A model generated the notes under the pieces. It made no database searches and had not been told where the DNA came from. It worked only from the letters and a program-made list of their open reading frames with translations. From the NCBI RefSeq assembly GCF_000025565.1, contig NC_014121.1, positions 5,232,216 to 5,296,215 of the forward strand: a DNA stretch of 64,000 nt. The letters are read 5' to 3'. Below are positions 1 to 9,451 of the stretch, piece after piece. Origin of the DNA: Enterobacter cloacae subsp. cloacae ATCC 13047. Its GTDB lineage: Bacteria; Pseudomonadota; Gammaproteobacteria; Enterobacterales; Enterobacteriaceae. The position numbers and the translations under genes were made by a program. Every line of letters begins with the position of its first letter. Within the stretch, counting starts at the first letter, position 1.

Positions 1-18
1 ACAGGAAAAGTCATCTGA

Positions 19-948
19 ATGAGTATTCGCATAATCCCGCAAGATGAGCTGGGGTCGAGCGAGAAACGCACGGCGGAATATATTCCGCCGTTGTTATTCC
101 CCAGACTCAAGAACCTCTACAACCGCCGTGCAGAGCGCCTGCGCGAGCTGGCAGAGAACAACCCGCTGGGCGATTTTCTGCGTTTTGCCGCGCTGGTTGC
201 CCATGCGCAGGAAGTGGTGCTGTACGACCACCCGCTGCAAATGGATCTGACTGCGCGCATCAAAGAAGCCAGTGAGCAGGGCAAGCCGCCGCTGGATATT
301 CACGTCCTGCCGCGTGACAAGCACTGGCATAAGCTGCTGCATTCTCTGATTGCCGAGCTGAAGCCCGAGATGAGCGGCACCGCGCTGGCGGTCATTGAGA
401 ACCTGGAAAAAGCCTCCGATCAGGAGCTGGAAGAGATGGCGAGCGCGCTGTTTGCCTCTGACTTCTCGCTGGTCAGCAGCGATAAAGCGCCGTTTATCTG
501 GGCTGCGCTGTCGCTCTACTGGGCGCAAATGGCCAGTCTGATCCCCGGTAAAGCGCGCGCCGAATACGGCGAAGCGCGCCAGTTCTGTCCGGTGTGTGGC
601 TCAATGCCGGTCTCCAGCATGGTACAGATCGGCACCACCCAGGGGCTGCGCTACCTGCATTGCAACCTGTGTGAAACCGAGTGGCATGTGGTGCGCGTGA
701 AGTGCAGCAACTGCGAGCAGACCCGCGATCTGAACTACTGGTCACTGGAAAATGAAGACGCGGCGTTAAAAGCCGAAAGTTGCGGCGATTGCGGTACGTA
801 TCTGAAGATTCTGTATCAGGAAAAAGACCCGAAAGTTGAAGCGGTGGCCGACGATCTCGCCTCGCTGATTCTGGACGCCAAAATGGAGCAGGAGGGCTTT
901 GCCCGTAGCTCTATCAACCCGTTCCTGTTCCCGGGTGAAGGGGAGTAA
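19..948 (+). CDS. fdhE: Formate dehydrogenase accessory protein FdhE
   Basis: 309 residues, the usual length of FdhE, the cytoplasmic protein needed to make active respiratory formate dehydrogenases (FDH-N/FDH-O); family work links it to rubredoxin-like iron binding. Four CxxC pairs are visible in the C-terminal half (FCPVCG from Cys190, then HCNLCE, KCSNCE and SCGDCG), which is the family's metal-binding signature. The start ATG overlaps a possible upstream stop (ATGA), and the 18 bases before it could be the tail of the neighbouring formate dehydrogenase operon (fdoI in E. coli), but that is inferred. It is followed by a hairpin that separates it from the convergent toxin-antitoxin pair. 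Confidence 0.96.
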   Translation: MSIRIIPQDELGSSEKRTAEYIPPLLFPRLKNLYNRRAERLRELAENNPLGDFLRFAALVAHAQEVVLYDHPLQMDLTARIKEASEQGKPPLDIHVLPRDKHWHKLLHSLIAELKPEMSGTALAVIENLEKASDQELEEMASALFASDFSLVSSDKAPFIWAALSLYWAQMASLIPGKARAEYGEARQFCPVCGSMPVSSMVQIGTTQGLRYLHCNLCETEWHVVRVKCSNCEQTRDLNYWSLENEDAALKAESCGDCGTYLKILYQEKDPKVEAVADDLASLILDAKMEQEGFARSSINPFLFPGEGE

Positions 949-957
949 TCTCCCTCA

Positions 958-990
958 TTAGCCCGGCAAGCTACTTTGCTGTCGGGCTAA
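958..990. terminator. Hairpin between fdhE and the convergent higA-like gene
   Basis: TTAGCCCG and CGGGCTAA form inverted arms ten bases after the fdhE stop, with a further GCAAG/CTTGC-like inner pairing possible. It ends exactly at the stop codon of the minus-strand antitoxin gene, so it can serve both transcripts. The T-tract is short on either side. Confidence 0.6.
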
Positions 991-1281
991 TTAATCTGAT
1001 AAAGCCGAAATAACGTGCTGTGGATCGTTCGCAATTGCACGCAACAATGCCTTTGCGGGACCGGTAGGCGAACGTCGTCCTTGTTCCCAGTTACGCAACG
1101 TATCAACGCTGACTGAGATTAAGTTCGCGAATTTACTTTGGGACAACCCAGACGCCTGACGAATTTCTTTGATTTTCATCGCATCGATTTGAAAGGTGCG
1201 CGACGGCTCGCGTTTCCCCCCGACAATGTCATCCATCTGAGCTATGCTTTGTGTTAATCGCTCAAACAGTGCCTTATCCAT
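991..1281 (-). CDS. HigA2/NadS-like antitoxin (HTH, XRE family)
   Basis: 96 residues. The C-terminal two thirds carry a helix-turn-helix of the XRE type (IRQASGLSQSKFANLI, then SVDTLRNWEQGRRSPTG), typical of antitoxins annotated NadS or HigA2, which bind the toxin and repress their own operon. The ATG follows directly on the toxin stop (TAAATG), so the two genes are translationally coupled with the toxin first, the arrangement of higBA loci rather than relBE. No counterpart sits between fdhE and fabY in E. coli K-12, so it looks like accessory DNA. Family assignment is from motif recognition; neutralising activity is inferred. Confidence 0.85.
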   Translation of the reverse strand: MDKALFERLTQSIAQMDDIVGGKREPSRTFQIDAMKIKEIRQASGLSQSKFANLISVSVDTLRNWEQGRRSPTGPAKALLRAIANDPQHVISALSD

Positions 1282-1593
1282 TTACCACCTCTCAATCATC
1301 TTTTTCAGAATGGCTTTTTCTCTCGCGGACAGGTCATCTTTGATCCCTTTGCGATAGATGAGCAGCAATCTGATTTCAAATTCGTGGGTACGATGAAAAT
1401 AAATAACCCTTACTCCACCGCGCTTTCCCCTGCCTCCTGAAAGCCAACGAATCTTTCGCAGCCCCCCGGTATTCTGGATCAGATCGCCATAATCAGGTTG
1501 TGTTGCCAGGAACACCTGGAGCTTATGGTATTCGTCGTCATCCAGTAACGTTTTGACGTCTTCTGTGAAGATATCCGTTTCAATGAATAGCAT
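1282..1593 (-). CDS. RelE/HigB2-like mRNA interferase toxin
   Basis: 103 residues with the core of the RelE/HigB fold: the segment QNTGGLRKIRW, then GKRGGVRVIYF and LLIYRKG, closely resembles Vibrio cholerae HigB2, a ribosome-dependent RNase. Conserved basic residues in GLRKIRW and GKRGG are those that usually contact mRNA on the ribosome. It lies immediately upstream of its putative antitoxin and is probably controlled through a palindrome 40 bases before its start. A TATAAT lies only three bases before the ATG, too close to act as an ordinary -10. No truncation or frameshift is seen, so the toxin should be functional. Confidence 0.86.
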   Translation of the reverse strand: MLFIETDIFTEDVKTLLDDDEYHKLQVFLATQPDYGDLIQNTGGLRKIRWLSGGRGKRGGVRVIYFHRTHEFEIRLLLIYRKGIKDDLSAREKAILKKMIERW

Positions 1594-1632
1594 AAATTAT
1601 ACGCCATTGGCTTAGAGTAACACATCTCAAAT

Positions 1633-1649
1633 GTACGTCAATGACGTAC
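1633..1649. promoter_or_regulatory. Candidate operator of the higBA-like pair
   Basis: GTACGTCA-A-TGACGTAC is a perfect palindrome with 8-base arms and a one-base spacer. A degenerate half copy, GTACGTTA, follows at 1661-1668. On the minus strand the palindrome contains TTGACG, a plausible -35 for the toxin gene, so binding of the HTH antitoxin here would block transcription. Operator function is inferred. Confidence 0.55.
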
Positions 1650-1822
1650 CCCTATGTGAGGTACGTTATTGAGTTTTCAGTAATATATCCATTTATTTCA
1701 TTGAGTGAAGTTGGTTTCTGCGAGCCTTTTTCCAAATCTCTGGATCTACTTAATTTGATTGTTTTCATCTGCCTTCATACAGGTTATAAGACTGTGCATA
1801 CATACAGCAAAAGGACATCACC

Positions 1823-2740
1823 ATGGCACTGGAAAAGGGTATTGATAGGCTTGTGCAGGATTTTATCGCTGCAGACCGACCTTGCGCGCGTAAGCAGAGT
1901 ATTGATGACCGGAGAGCCGGATATGTAGCCAGCACTGTACTTGCCGGCGAGACCGAAACCCGCGTGCAGGTTGAAACGCTTGTCATTGATGGCCTTACCT
2001 TTCGGGTATTCTCGCCTCTCAATGTCTCTGAAACGTTACCCTGTGCCCTCTACTACCATGGCGGTTGTTTTGTCAGCGGTGGGTTTGCAACCCATGACAA
2101 TCAGCTCCGCCAGCTGGCGTATTACGGTCAGTGTCGGGTGGTTGCGGTTCAGTACAGGCTGGCACCGGAGCATACCTTCCCCGCTGCGCATGATGATGCA
2201 GAGAGAGCGGCGGAGCTTGTCTGGCAACATGCAGAAAAAGTCGGTGTGGATAAAAACCGGATTACGCTTTGTGGTGACAGTGCAGGCGGCCATCTGGCGC
2301 TGGTCACCGCGCTGCGGCTCAAGGCTAAAACACAGTGGAATCCGGCCCAGCTTATCCTTATCTACCCTATGCTCGACGCCACAGCCAGCTTTGCAAGCTA
2401 CACCCATAATGGGCAGGACTACGTTATCACGCGCGATACGCTGCTGAGTGGTTATGACATGTACCTGGCAGAGACAGACCGCCGGGACCCTGAAGCCAGC
2501 CCACTCTGGCGGGATGATTTCAACGGCCTGCCGCCGGTACACATTATTACCGCCGAGTACGATCCGCTATGCGACGAGGGTCAAGCGCTTTATCAACATA
2601 TGACAGAACAAGGGGTTATTTGCACAGCGCAGCATTGGCTGGGTGTCATCCACGGCTTCTTCCAGCTTGGCGGCGTCAGTCCATCAGCGCGAGATGTTCT
2701 TCGGGACATCGCCTGGCGGATCAACTCCGCCCGGCGATAA
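1823..2740 (+). CDS. Alpha/beta hydrolase, HSL-type esterase
   Basis: 305 residues. It has the oxyanion motif HGG (YYHGGCFVSGG), the nucleophile elbow GDSAGG, an Asp in EYDPLCDEG and a His in IHGFF, together the hormone-sensitive-lipase family triad. Such enzymes hydrolyse short acyl esters and some lactones or carbamates; the natural substrate cannot be read from the sequence. There is no signal peptide, so it should be cytoplasmic. An AAAAGGA ribosome site precedes the ATG. It is the second accessory gene in this patch, not present at this site in E. coli K-12, and has no obvious metabolic partner next to it. It converges on fabY with a 12-base gap. Confidence 0.88.
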   Translation: MALEKGIDRLVQDFIAADRPCARKQSIDDRRAGYVASTVLAGETETRVQVETLVIDGLTFRVFSPLNVSETLPCALYYHGGCFVSGGFATHDNQLRQLAYYGQCRVVAVQYRLAPEHTFPAAHDDAERAAELVWQHAEKVGVDKNRITLCGDSAGGHLALVTALRLKAKTQWNPAQLILIYPMLDATASFASYTHNGQDYVITRDTLLSGYDMYLAETDRRDPEASPLWRDDFNGLPPVHIITAEYDPLCDEGQALYQHMTEQGVICTAQHWLGVIHGFFQLGGVSPSARDVLRDIAWRINSARR

Positions 2741-2752
2741 CATCGGGGAACC

Positions 2753-3694
2753 TTATTCCTCCTCGTTCCCTCCCTCTTCATACGCGCCAAACGGCTTCGC
2801 AGGCAGAACGATATAGGTGCCTTCAAACACCGCGCCTGGGGTTTCATCGCCAAAGAGTTCAACCTGCATCTGTACACGGGCTTTGCGGCCGCGCGCCAGG
2901 CGGTCGAGATCGCCCCCCAAAGAGCCGAGATCGGCCACGGCGCTCGGTTTACCGCTTATGGGGGCGCTGTAGCGAATATGGGCATCAGCCAGAATGATCG
3001 TGCCGCCAAGGTGGCGTTCACGCAGCATCAGCCAGATAAGCCCCCAGCCGGTGAGCGTGGCGAGCGAAAACAGGCTGCCGGCAAATAGCGTGTGGTGCGG
3101 GTTCTGGTTGCCGGTTTCCGGCATGGTGGTAATGAATTTTTGCCCGGTGTACTGCTGAATACGCACCCCCATCTTTTCACTCAGAGGGATGTGCTGATAC
3201 CAGGCCTGCTGAAGCTGTCCGCACCAGTCCGCGCGGTGGAGAATATCATCCAGCGTGGCGATGGGTTTAATCATCAAAAAGTGGCGAATCGGCGTGGTTT
3301 GCGGGGTCGTAATTTCCCCCTGATTAACAAAACCGAGTTTGGCGAAGAACTCAACGGCATCTTCGCGGGCGCTACAGGTCACGCGTTTAACGCCTTCCTG
3401 ACGGGCCACTGACTCCAGGGTCATGGCCATCAGCGTACCTAACCCTTTGTCCTGCACGGAGGGATGAACCGCCATAAAACGAATAGAGGCTTCGTTATCG
3501 GCATTAATATACAGACGCCCGACGGCAACGAGGTTACCCTCTTCGTCCATCACCATCTGATGATGTGCCATGGCGTCCCAGGCGTCGCGTTCAGACCCTT
3601 TAGGCTGATGTAATGGCTTGCGCAGCATTTCCCAGCGGAACTGGTAATAGGCTTCTAACTCTTCTTCCGTTTGCGGTACTCGAAGGTGATACAT
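2753..3694 (-). CDS. fabY: Fatty acid biosynthesis protein FabY (YiiD)
   Basis: 313 residues from the ATG that gives MYHLRVPQ; an upstream extension in the same frame reads through dtd and is not used. The N-terminal 140 residues are a GNAT acetyltransferase domain ([16 protein letters not shown] acetyl-CoA loop), and the C-terminal half is the YiiD_C hot-dog thioesterase-like domain. E. coli YiiD/FabY can supply acetoacetyl-ACP for fatty acid initiation when FabH is missing, by decarboxylating malonyl-ACP. It lies 44 bases after dtd in the same direction, as in E. coli, so it is probably the last gene of a yihX-yihY-dtd-fabY operon. Confidence 0.93.
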   Translation of the reverse strand: MYHLRVPQTEEELEAYYQFRWEMLRKPLHQPKGSERDAWDAMAHHQMVMDEEGNLVAVGRLYINADNEASIRFMAVHPSVQDKGLGTLMAMTLESVARQEGVKRVTCSAREDAVEFFAKLGFVNQGEITTPQTTPIRHFLMIKPIATLDDILHRADWCGQLQQAWYQHIPLSEKMGVRIQQYTGQKFITTMPETGNQNPHHTLFAGSLFSLATLTGWGLIWLMLRERHLGGTIILADAHIRYSAPISGKPSAVADLGSLGGDLDRLARGRKARVQMQVELFGDETPGAVFEGTYIVLPAKPFGAYEEGGNEEE

Positions 3695-3738
3695 AGCTGT
3701 ACTCTCTCTTGTTACCCGCGGCCACGCCGCCAGTTGGC

Positions 3739-4176
3739 TCATACCTGGAGCCAGAATGTGACGGGGCCATCGTTCACCAGCGATACCTGCATATCTGCAG
3801 CAAATCGTCCGGTTTGCGTATTCATTTCCTGTTGGCGACAACGCTCAACAAAGTACTCGTAAAGCGCTTCTGCCCGATCCGGGGCCGCACCTTTTGAGAA
3901 ACTCGGGCGCATGCCGCGTTCGGTATCGGCGGCCAGCGTAAACTGTGAAACCACCAGCACGCTTCCGCCCGATTGCTGGACGTTAAGGTTCATCTTGCCT
4001 TCCGCATCACTAAAGATACGGTAGCCCAGCACGCGTTCACATAAGCGGTTGGCTTTTTGTTCGTCGTCATCCTTTTCGACACCTAACAACACTAAAAGTC
4101 CTGGGCCAATTTCACCCGTCACCTCTCCCTCCACGGTGACGCTGGCACGGGTTACGCGCTGTATCAATGCAATCAT
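3739..4176 (-). CDS. dtd: D-aminoacyl-tRNA deacylase
   Basis: 145 residues, the standard Dtd length. Both active-site motifs are present, SQFTL near residue 78 and GPVTF near the C terminus ([11 protein letters not shown]). The enzyme removes D-amino acids (and glycine from tRNA-Ala) mischarged on tRNA, using tRNA 2'-OH rather than protein side chains in catalysis. Its ATG overlaps the yihY stop by four bases, pointing to coupled translation. Confidence 0.97.
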   Translation of the reverse strand: MIALIQRVTRASVTVEGEVTGEIGPGLLVLLGVEKDDDEQKANRLCERVLGYRIFSDAEGKMNLNVQQSGGSVLVVSQFTLAADTERGMRPSFSKGAAPDRAEALYEYFVERCRQQEMNTQTGRFAADMQVSLVNDGPVTFWLQV

Positions 4177-5054
4177 GGTTGGTCTGCTTCTTGTTGTTTT
4201 TCAGCTTCTGCTGCTTTTTTAAGTTCGCGGTATACGCCGAGAGTGACAGTTATTTCCGCACCAAGCAAGACGATACACCAGGTCCAGTAAACCCAGACAA
4301 ACAAAATGGGGATCACCGCCAGTACGCCGTAAATGAGCTGATAGGAGGGGAACATGGTGATGTAAAGGGCAAACCCCTTTTTGCCCAGTTCGAAGAGTAC
4401 CGCTGCCACCAGTGCGCCAACAACCGCATCACGGTTCGGCACGCGCGTGGTCGGCACCACACTGTAGAGCAGCCAGAAAGAGAGCCACGATAAAATCAGC
4501 GGGAAGATACGCAACACGTTATCAATGGCACCGTTGAGATCGCTGGCCCAGCGCAGGGAGAGCAGATAGGAGCTAATCGCCAGGCTCGCCCCCGCCAGCA
4601 GCGGGCCGAGAGTTAAAATCATCCAGTAAACAGCAAAGGAGTAGACCTTCGGACGGACTTTTTTACTCCGCCAGATCGTATTAAGCGCACTGTCGATGGA
4701 GTACATCAGCAGCAGCGCGGTGACGATAAGCCCGCACGCCCCCACTGCCGTCATCTTGCTGGAGTTTGCGACAAACTGTTCAATGTAGTTCTGGATCACA
4801 TCGCCAGTGGCAGGAATAAAATTCGCAAAGACGAAGTGGCGCAGCTGCAGGCTGACCTCTGCAAACATGGGAAAAGCGGAAAAAAGGGCAAAAATAACCG
4901 CCACCAGCGGTACCAGGGAAAGCAACGACACGTAGGCGAGGTTACCCGCCAGCGTGGTCATGTTGTCCTCATCAATACGGTGCCAGAGGAGTTTTAGCCA
5001 GGCCCTGAGCGGGCGAGTATGGTGCGTGGCTTTTTGATGAACGGTTTTTAGCAT
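4173..5054 (-). CDS. yihY: YihY/BrkB family inner membrane protein
   Basis: 293 residues with about six hydrophobic segments, including [20 protein letters not shown] near the N terminus (family signature [17 protein letters not shown]). The family was once called RNase BN in error; its role is unknown. The charged C-terminal tail is cytoplasmic by the positive-inside rule. It overlaps yihX by seven bases and dtd by four, so the three are one transcriptional unit. Confidence 0.94.
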   Translation of the reverse strand: MLKTVHQKATHHTRPLRAWLKLLWHRIDEDNMTTLAGNLAYVSLLSLVPLVAVIFALFSAFPMFAEVSLQLRHFVFANFIPATGDVIQNYIEQFVANSSKMTAVGACGLIVTALLLMYSIDSALNTIWRSKKVRPKVYSFAVYWMILTLGPLLAGASLAISSYLLSLRWASDLNGAIDNVLRIFPLILSWLSFWLLYSVVPTTRVPNRDAVVGALVAAVLFELGKKGFALYITMFPSYQLIYGVLAVIPILFVWVYWTWCIVLLGAEITVTLGVYRELKKAAEAEKQQEADQP

Positions 5055-5647
5055 AACTGCTTCGCAAAGTAGTTCGGTATCGTCTCTTTTCCGGTCACCA
5101 AAATTGACGTAATACCCAACTGGTTAGCTCCCTCTATATTATCGGCATTGTCATCGAAAAAGACCGCATCCGACGCGGAGAATCCTTCCGCTTGCAGTAC
5201 CGCCTGATAAATTCGCGCTTCGGGTTTACGCATCCCCATCTCCTGCGAGAGGTAGATTTTATCTGCTGCAGCCTTAACTTCTGGATATTCCTCAGGCCAG
5301 AACGTGGTGTGCAGGCGGTTGGTGTTCGACAGCACGACGACCCGGTGACCCTGCTCGCGAAGTTTATGCATGATGTCGATAACCTCAGGGCGGATAGCGA
5401 CAAATACAGCCTGCCAGCCGTGGGAGAACTGTTCGTAGCTTAACGGCAGATCCATTTCATGGCACAGACGTTCAGCAAACACTTCGTCGCTGATCTCACC
5501 CCGTTCATGCTGATGGAATGTCTCGCCCATGGCGAAACTCTGTTTTAACGTCGCCAGCGGGACACGGCTAAAATCGCTCCATGCGCCCAGCACCCGATTG
5601 AAATCGATATCGACGATTACATTTCCTAAGTCAAAGATATAAAGCAT
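5048..5647 (-). CDS. yihX: Alpha-D-glucose-1-phosphate phosphatase YihX
   Basis: 199 residues, HAD superfamily. Motif I is [11 protein letters not shown] at residues 5-15, motif II the SNT in VVLSNTNR, and motif [11 protein letters not shown] near residue 165. The E. coli homologue hydrolyses glucose-1-phosphate in the cytoplasm and so influences glycogen and sugar phosphate pools. It is the first gene of the minus-strand run ending in fabY. The start ATG is preceded by AGGAGATAAAC, a good ribosome site. Confidence 0.95.
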   Translation of the reverse strand: MLYIFDLGNVIVDIDFNRVLGAWSDFSRVPLATLKQSFAMGETFHQHERGEISDEVFAERLCHEMDLPLSYEQFSHGWQAVFVAIRPEVIDIMHKLREQGHRVVVLSNTNRLHTTFWPEEYPEVKAAADKIYLSQEMGMRKPEARIYQAVLQAEGFSASDAVFFDDNADNIEGANQLGITSILVTGKETIPNYFAKQLC

Positions 5648-5732
5648 GTTTATCTCCTGCTCGCCGTGGAAAAGTAACTGTAGCGGGAAAGATAAGGTTT
5701 GGCTATGCGCCAGATTCAGCTTAAAGAAAGGA

Positions 5733-5758
5733 ACGGCCCGAAGGGATTTTCGGGCCGT
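5733..5758 (-). terminator. Terminator after csqR (yihW)
   Basis: ACGGCCCG and CGGGCCGT are perfect 8-base arms around a ten-base loop, followed on the minus strand by a T-rich run (TTCCTTTCTTT). It ends the yihV-yihW transcript before yihX. Confidence 0.8.
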
Positions 5759-5766
5759 CAGAAAGG

Positions 5767-6567
5767 TTATCCAGCCTGCTGCTCTTCGCCTGTGCTGACT
5801 TCGACAACTTCTACCTTGCTGAATTTGAGATGATTATGTAGCGCAGAGCCGGGCAGTTCATCGGTAAAGAGCGCCGTTGCCTGCGCCACGTTGCCAATTT
5901 CCACGGCGGCAGAGGCGGTGTATTTCGTATGATCGGCCGCCAGTAAAATATGTCTGGCGTGAGCCATCATCGTTTTCACCACGCTGGCTTCATTAACGTC
6001 AAACTCCATCATCGCGCCGTCGTGTTCAATCGCCCCCACGCTGGTCACCAGATAATCCGCCCGAAAGCCAGACACGAACGCCGTCGCCGCCGGACCGATA
6101 ATGCCGCCGTTATGTGGACGCAGCGTACCGCCGGGCACCATCACCTCAAAACGCGGATTTTTATAAAGGATGTGTGCCACCCGCAGACTGTTAGTGATGA
6201 TACGCAGATGGTTATGGTTGAGCAGTGCACGGGCCACGTGCTCCACGGTCGTGCCAATGGTGATGAAAATAGTCGAACCATCAGGAATATAGTCTGCAAT
6301 CGCTTCGGCAATCGCCCGCTTCTCTTCAGTCAGCGACACTTCGCGCTGCTCAAAGGCCGTGTTCACCACGCTGGATGCCCTGCCCGCACCGCCATGATGT
6401 CGCGTAATCAGTCCCTGTTCGCTCAACTTGCGGATATCCCGGCGCACGGTTTGCGTCGAGACGTCCAGCAGCTGCGCCAGTTCATCAATGTTCATATATC
6501 CGCGATCGGCTATCAGCGTCAGCAGCTGATCGTGACGCGGGTTGCCGGTCAGTTCGGTAAGGCTCAT
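5767..6567 (-). CDS. csqR: Sulfoquinovose cluster regulator CsqR (DeoR family)
   Basis: 266 residues from MSLTELTG, the start conserved in E. coli; a longer in-frame reading is ignored. An N-terminal winged HTH of the DeoR type (DELAQLLDVSTQTVRRDI) is followed by a DeoRC effector domain with the sugar-phosphate binding pattern (FITIGTTVEHVA). In E. coli, YihW/CsqR represses the sulfoquinovose genes and responds to sulfoquinovose or related glycosides. It lies 34 bases after yihV and is probably co-transcribed with it from the divergent yihU-yihV control region. Confidence 0.94.
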   Translation of the reverse strand: MSLTELTGNPRHDQLLTLIADRGYMNIDELAQLLDVSTQTVRRDIRKLSEQGLITRHHGGAGRASSVVNTAFEQREVSLTEEKRAIAEAIADYIPDGSTIFITIGTTVEHVARALLNHNHLRIITNSLRVAHILYKNPRFEVMVPGGTLRPHNGGIIGPAATAFVSGFRADYLVTSVGAIEHDGAMMEFDVNEASVVKTMMAHARHILLAADHTKYTASAAVEIGNVAQATALFTDELPGSALHNHLKFSKVEVVEVSTGEEQQAG

Positions 6568-6601
6568 GGGCTGTCCTCTGAAAACCATCACGCCCCGCAT
6601 T

Positions 6602-7498
6602 TTATACAAAAAGTGACAAAAAAGAGCGGGTTTGATCACAGTCGGGTATACCTGCGCGACCGCCGGGCTGAGTACATTTCAGCGCGGCGACGGCGCTGGC
6701 GAAACGCACGGCTTGCGCTGGAGATAACCGTTGCGCCAGGCTGACCGCCAGGGCACCGTGGAAAACATCCCCCGCCCCGGTGGTATCAACCACCTCGACC
6801 TCAAAACCCGGCTGATGGCACTGGACACCGTTCTCCAGCCAAAAGCAGCCGTCCCGGCCCTGCGTGACATAGACATGTCCATTTGTGAGCGTTTGTGCTT
6901 TTTTAAGCGCACCTTCCGTTTCCTCAAGATGGCTTACCCGACGCAGCCCCGGCGCGGAAAAGGCAGCATGATCGCTGAGGGCGATAAGTTCCGCGATGTC
7001 CTGAGGGGTTGTGTCCGCATCGAGCAACGTGGGGACGCCTTGCTGGCGGGCAAGGGTAAACGCCTGCTTCGCCCCTTCATGCCAGCGCACATCGGCTAAA
7101 ACAATGTCCCATTGCGAGAAGTCGATGCCCTGCAGCCAGTCTGCCGCAGCGGGAAGATCGGGGCTGGGATAGTTCGCGATGATGCGTTCCCCGTTGCCGT
7201 CCACCAGCACCGCCGATTGTGACGAGCGGGCATCTTTCACTATGCGCGTGTAGCGGGTGTTCACCCCCAGGGATTCCAGCTCCGCAAGCAGCCTTCTGCC
7301 GGTATCGTCGTCACCCACCCGGCCAATAAAATCCACGGATGCCCCCAGTTTTGCCGCCGCCACCGCCGCAGTTGCCGCCGGGCCGCCGCCCACTTCCGTA
7401 TAGTCTTTTGCGACATATTTCCCACCTTCTTTTGGTAAATCATCGAGATACCAGATGCGATCCAGCACGGTTATGCCGACACAAACGATGCGAGTCAT
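6602..7498 (-). CDS. yihV: 6-deoxy-6-sulfofructose kinase
   Basis: 298 residues, PfkB/ribokinase family. N-terminal substrate motif GGGPAATAAVAA (38-49) and C-terminal signature DTTGAGD at 238-244, whose last Asp is the catalytic base. It phosphorylates sulfofructose to sulfofructose-1-phosphate in the sulfo-EMP pathway. The start giving MTRIVCVG matches the E. coli protein. It is transcribed divergently from yihU, leaving 155 bp for shared control. Confidence 0.96.
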   Translation of the reverse strand: MTRIVCVGITVLDRIWYLDDLPKEGGKYVAKDYTEVGGGPAATAAVAAAKLGASVDFIGRVGDDDTGRRLLAELESLGVNTRYTRIVKDARSSQSAVLVDGNGERIIANYPSPDLPAAADWLQGIDFSQWDIVLADVRWHEGAKQAFTLARQQGVPTLLDADTTPQDIAELIALSDHAAFSAPGLRRVSHLEETEGALKKAQTLTNGHVYVTQGRDGCFWLENGVQCHQPGFEVEVVDTTGAGDVFHGALAVSLAQRLSPAQAVRFASAVAALKCTQPGGRAGIPDCDQTRSFLSLFV

Positions 7499-7653
7499 GG
7501 TGCTTCCTTCTGCAATTTCTGATGCCTTCATTTTAATTTCATCAAATGTTTAAAAAGTGACCCCTGTCAATTTTTTGACTATAAATTACAAATACGATCA
7601 AAAACAGACAACATAAACGCGCAAAAATTGACACGATATGACAGGAGAGAGGC
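7499..7653. promoter_or_regulatory. Divergent yihV/yihU control region with inverted CsqR-type half sites
   Basis: AT-rich spacer between the two arms of the sulfoquinovose cluster. TGTCAATTTTT at 7565-7575 recurs as its exact reverse complement AAAAATTGACA at 7623-7633, 47 bases apart; further TGAC/GTCA copies lie at 7559-7562 and 7577-7580. This spacing suits a looping or cooperative DeoR-family regulator, and CsqR is encoded next door. A GGAGAG ribosome site precedes yihU. Binding is inferred. Confidence 0.65.
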
Positions 7654-8544
7654 ATGTCAGCAATCGCATTTATCGGTTTAGGGCAGATGGGCGCGCCAAT
7701 GGCGAAGAATCTGTTGAAGCAAGGTCACCAGCTTCAGGTCTTTGATGTGAACCCGCAGGCGGTTCAGATCCTGGTGGAGAGCGGCGCGAAGGCGGCGGCA
7801 ACGCCCGCGCAGGCCGCAACGGATGCCGAGTTCGTCATTACCATGCTGCCCAACGGCGACCTGGTGCGCAGCGTGTTGTTTGGCGAACATGGCGTTTGCG
7901 AAGGCTTATCTCGCGACGCGCTGGTGATCGATATGTCGACCATTCATCCCCTGCAAACCGACGCGTTGATCCGCGACATGGCCGGGCGTGGCTTCAGCCT
8001 GATGGACGTACCTGTCGGGCGCACCTCAGACCATGCCATCGCCGGCACGCTGCTCCTGCTGGCTGGCGGCACGGCCGAGCAGGTTGAGCGCGCCACCCCC
8101 GTCTTAATGGCGATGGGCAATGAGCTGATTAACGCCGGCGGGCCGGGCATGGGCATCCGCGTGAAGCTTATCAATAACTACATGAGCATTGCGCTAAACG
8201 CCTTGTCCGCCGAGGCGGCCGTGCTGTGTGAAGCGCTCGGCCTCTCCTTTGAGGTGGCGCTCAAGGTCATGAGCGGCACGCCTGCAGGTAAAGGCCATTT
8301 CACCACCTCCTGGCCGAACAAGGTGCTGAAAGGTGATCTTTCACCCGCCTTCATGATCGACCTTGCACATAAAGATCTGGGGATCGCCCTGGACGTGGCC
8401 AACCAGCTCCACGTTCCGATGCCGCTGGGCGCGGCTTCCCGCGAAGTTTACAACCAGGCACGCGCCGCCGGGCGCGGGCGCGAAGACTGGACAGCCATTC
8501 TTGAACAGGTTCGCGCATCTGCCGGGCTGAAAAAATCACACTGA
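7654..8544 (+). CDS. yihU: 3-sulfolactaldehyde reductase
   Basis: 296 residues, beta-hydroxyacid dehydrogenase family. The Rossmann motif GLGQMG begins at residue 8, the substrate motif is DVPVGRT, and the family catalytic lysine is Lys171 in VKLINNY. It reduces sulfolactaldehyde to 2,3-dihydroxypropane-1-sulfonate with NADH, the last cytoplasmic step of the sulfo-EMP route. First gene of a plus-strand operon running through ompL; 17 bases separate it from yihT. Confidence 0.96.
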   Translation: MSAIAFIGLGQMGAPMAKNLLKQGHQLQVFDVNPQAVQILVESGAKAAATPAQAATDAEFVITMLPNGDLVRSVLFGEHGVCEGLSRDALVIDMSTIHPLQTDALIRDMAGRGFSLMDVPVGRTSDHAIAGTLLLLAGGTAEQVERATPVLMAMGNELINAGGPGMGIRVKLINNYMSIALNALSAEAAVLCEALGLSFEVALKVMSGTPAGKGHFTTSWPNKVLKGDLSPAFMIDLAHKDLGIALDVANQLHVPMPLGAASREVYNQARAAGRGREDWTAILEQVRASAGLKKSH

Positions 8545-8561
8545 TACGAAAGGACTGAGGA

Positions 8562-9437
8562 ATGACGATGTACACCCTGAAAGATATCACCCGACCTTCC
8601 GGCGGTTTTGCGATGCTGGCCGTCGATCAGCGCGAAGCGATGCGCCTGATGTTTGCCGCAGCAGGTGCGCCGGTGCCGGTCACTGACCAGCATCTGACGG
8701 ATTTTAAGGTCAGTGCGGCGAAAATTCTGTCGCCGTACGCCTCTGCCATTCTCGTCGACCAGCAGTTCTGCTATCGCCAGATTGTGGAGCAGCAGGCCAT
8801 AGCTAAAAGCTGCGCGCTGATTGTGGCGGCCGACGAGTTTATTCCAGGGAACGGTATTCCCGTCGACAGCGTGACGATCGACAAGAACGTCGACGCGCAG
8901 GCGGTCAAACGCGATGGCGGCAAGGCGCTGAAATTACTGGTGCTGTGGCGTAGCGATGAAGACGCGCAGCAGCGTCTTGAGATGGTGAAAGCATTTAACT
9001 CCCTGTGCCACGACAACGGCCTGCTGAGCATTATCGAGCCGGTGGTGCGTCCACCGCGTCGCGGCGCCGGGTTTAACCGCGAACAGGCGATTATCGATGC
9101 GGCCAAAGAGCTGGGTGACAGCGGTGCGGACCTCTACAAAGTGGAGATGCCGCTGTTGGGTAAAGGCACTCAGCAGCAACTGCTGGCGGCCTCGCAGAAG
9201 CTGAACGAGCACATCGCCATGCCGTGGGTGATCCTCTCCTCCGGCGTGGACGAAAAATTATTCCCGCGCGCCGTGAGCGTTGCCATGCAGGCGGGGGCAT
9301 CAGGCTTTTTAGCCGGTCGCGCCGTCTGGTCATCGGTGATTGGCCTGCCGGACACCGGGCTGATGCTTCGCGATATTTCCGTACCTAAACTGCAGCGCCT
9401 GGGTGAGATCGTCGACGAAATGATGGCTCGCCGTTAA
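8562..9437 (+). CDS. yihT: Sulfofructosephosphate aldolase
   Basis: 291 residues, class I (Schiff base) aldolase of the LacD-like family. Lys193 in DLYKVEMP is the residue that forms the imine in E. coli YihT, and the neighbouring VVRPPRRG segment is conserved. The reaction splits sulfofructose-1-phosphate into DHAP, which enters glycolysis, and sulfolactaldehyde, which passes to YihU. The gene sits in a tight operon, 14 bases before yihS. Confidence 0.96.
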   Translation: MTMYTLKDITRPSGGFAMLAVDQREAMRLMFAAAGAPVPVTDQHLTDFKVSAAKILSPYASAILVDQQFCYRQIVEQQAIAKSCALIVAADEFIPGNGIPVDSVTIDKNVDAQAVKRDGGKALKLLVLWRSDEDAQQRLEMVKAFNSLCHDNGLLSIIEPVVRPPRRGAGFNREQAIIDAAKELGDSGADLYKVEMPLLGKGTQQQLLAASQKLNEHIAMPWVILSSGVDEKLFPRAVSVAMQAGASGFLAGRAVWSSVIGLPDTGLMLRDISVPKLQRLGEIVDEMMARR

Positions 9438-9451
9438 GAAAGGACCCGAAC

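Noticed and set aside
1..18. Tail of an upstream gene, perhaps fdoI
   Set aside because: Too few bases to identify; only the ATGA overlap with fdhE hints at it.
1596..1601. TATAAT on the minus strand before the toxin gene
   Set aside because: Only three bases from the ATG, too close for a normal promoter, and without a -35 at the right distance.
1641..1928. 95-codon plus-strand frame before the esterase
   Set aside because: Overlaps the TA operator and the esterase start in another frame; the esterase has the better ribosome site and a full family match.
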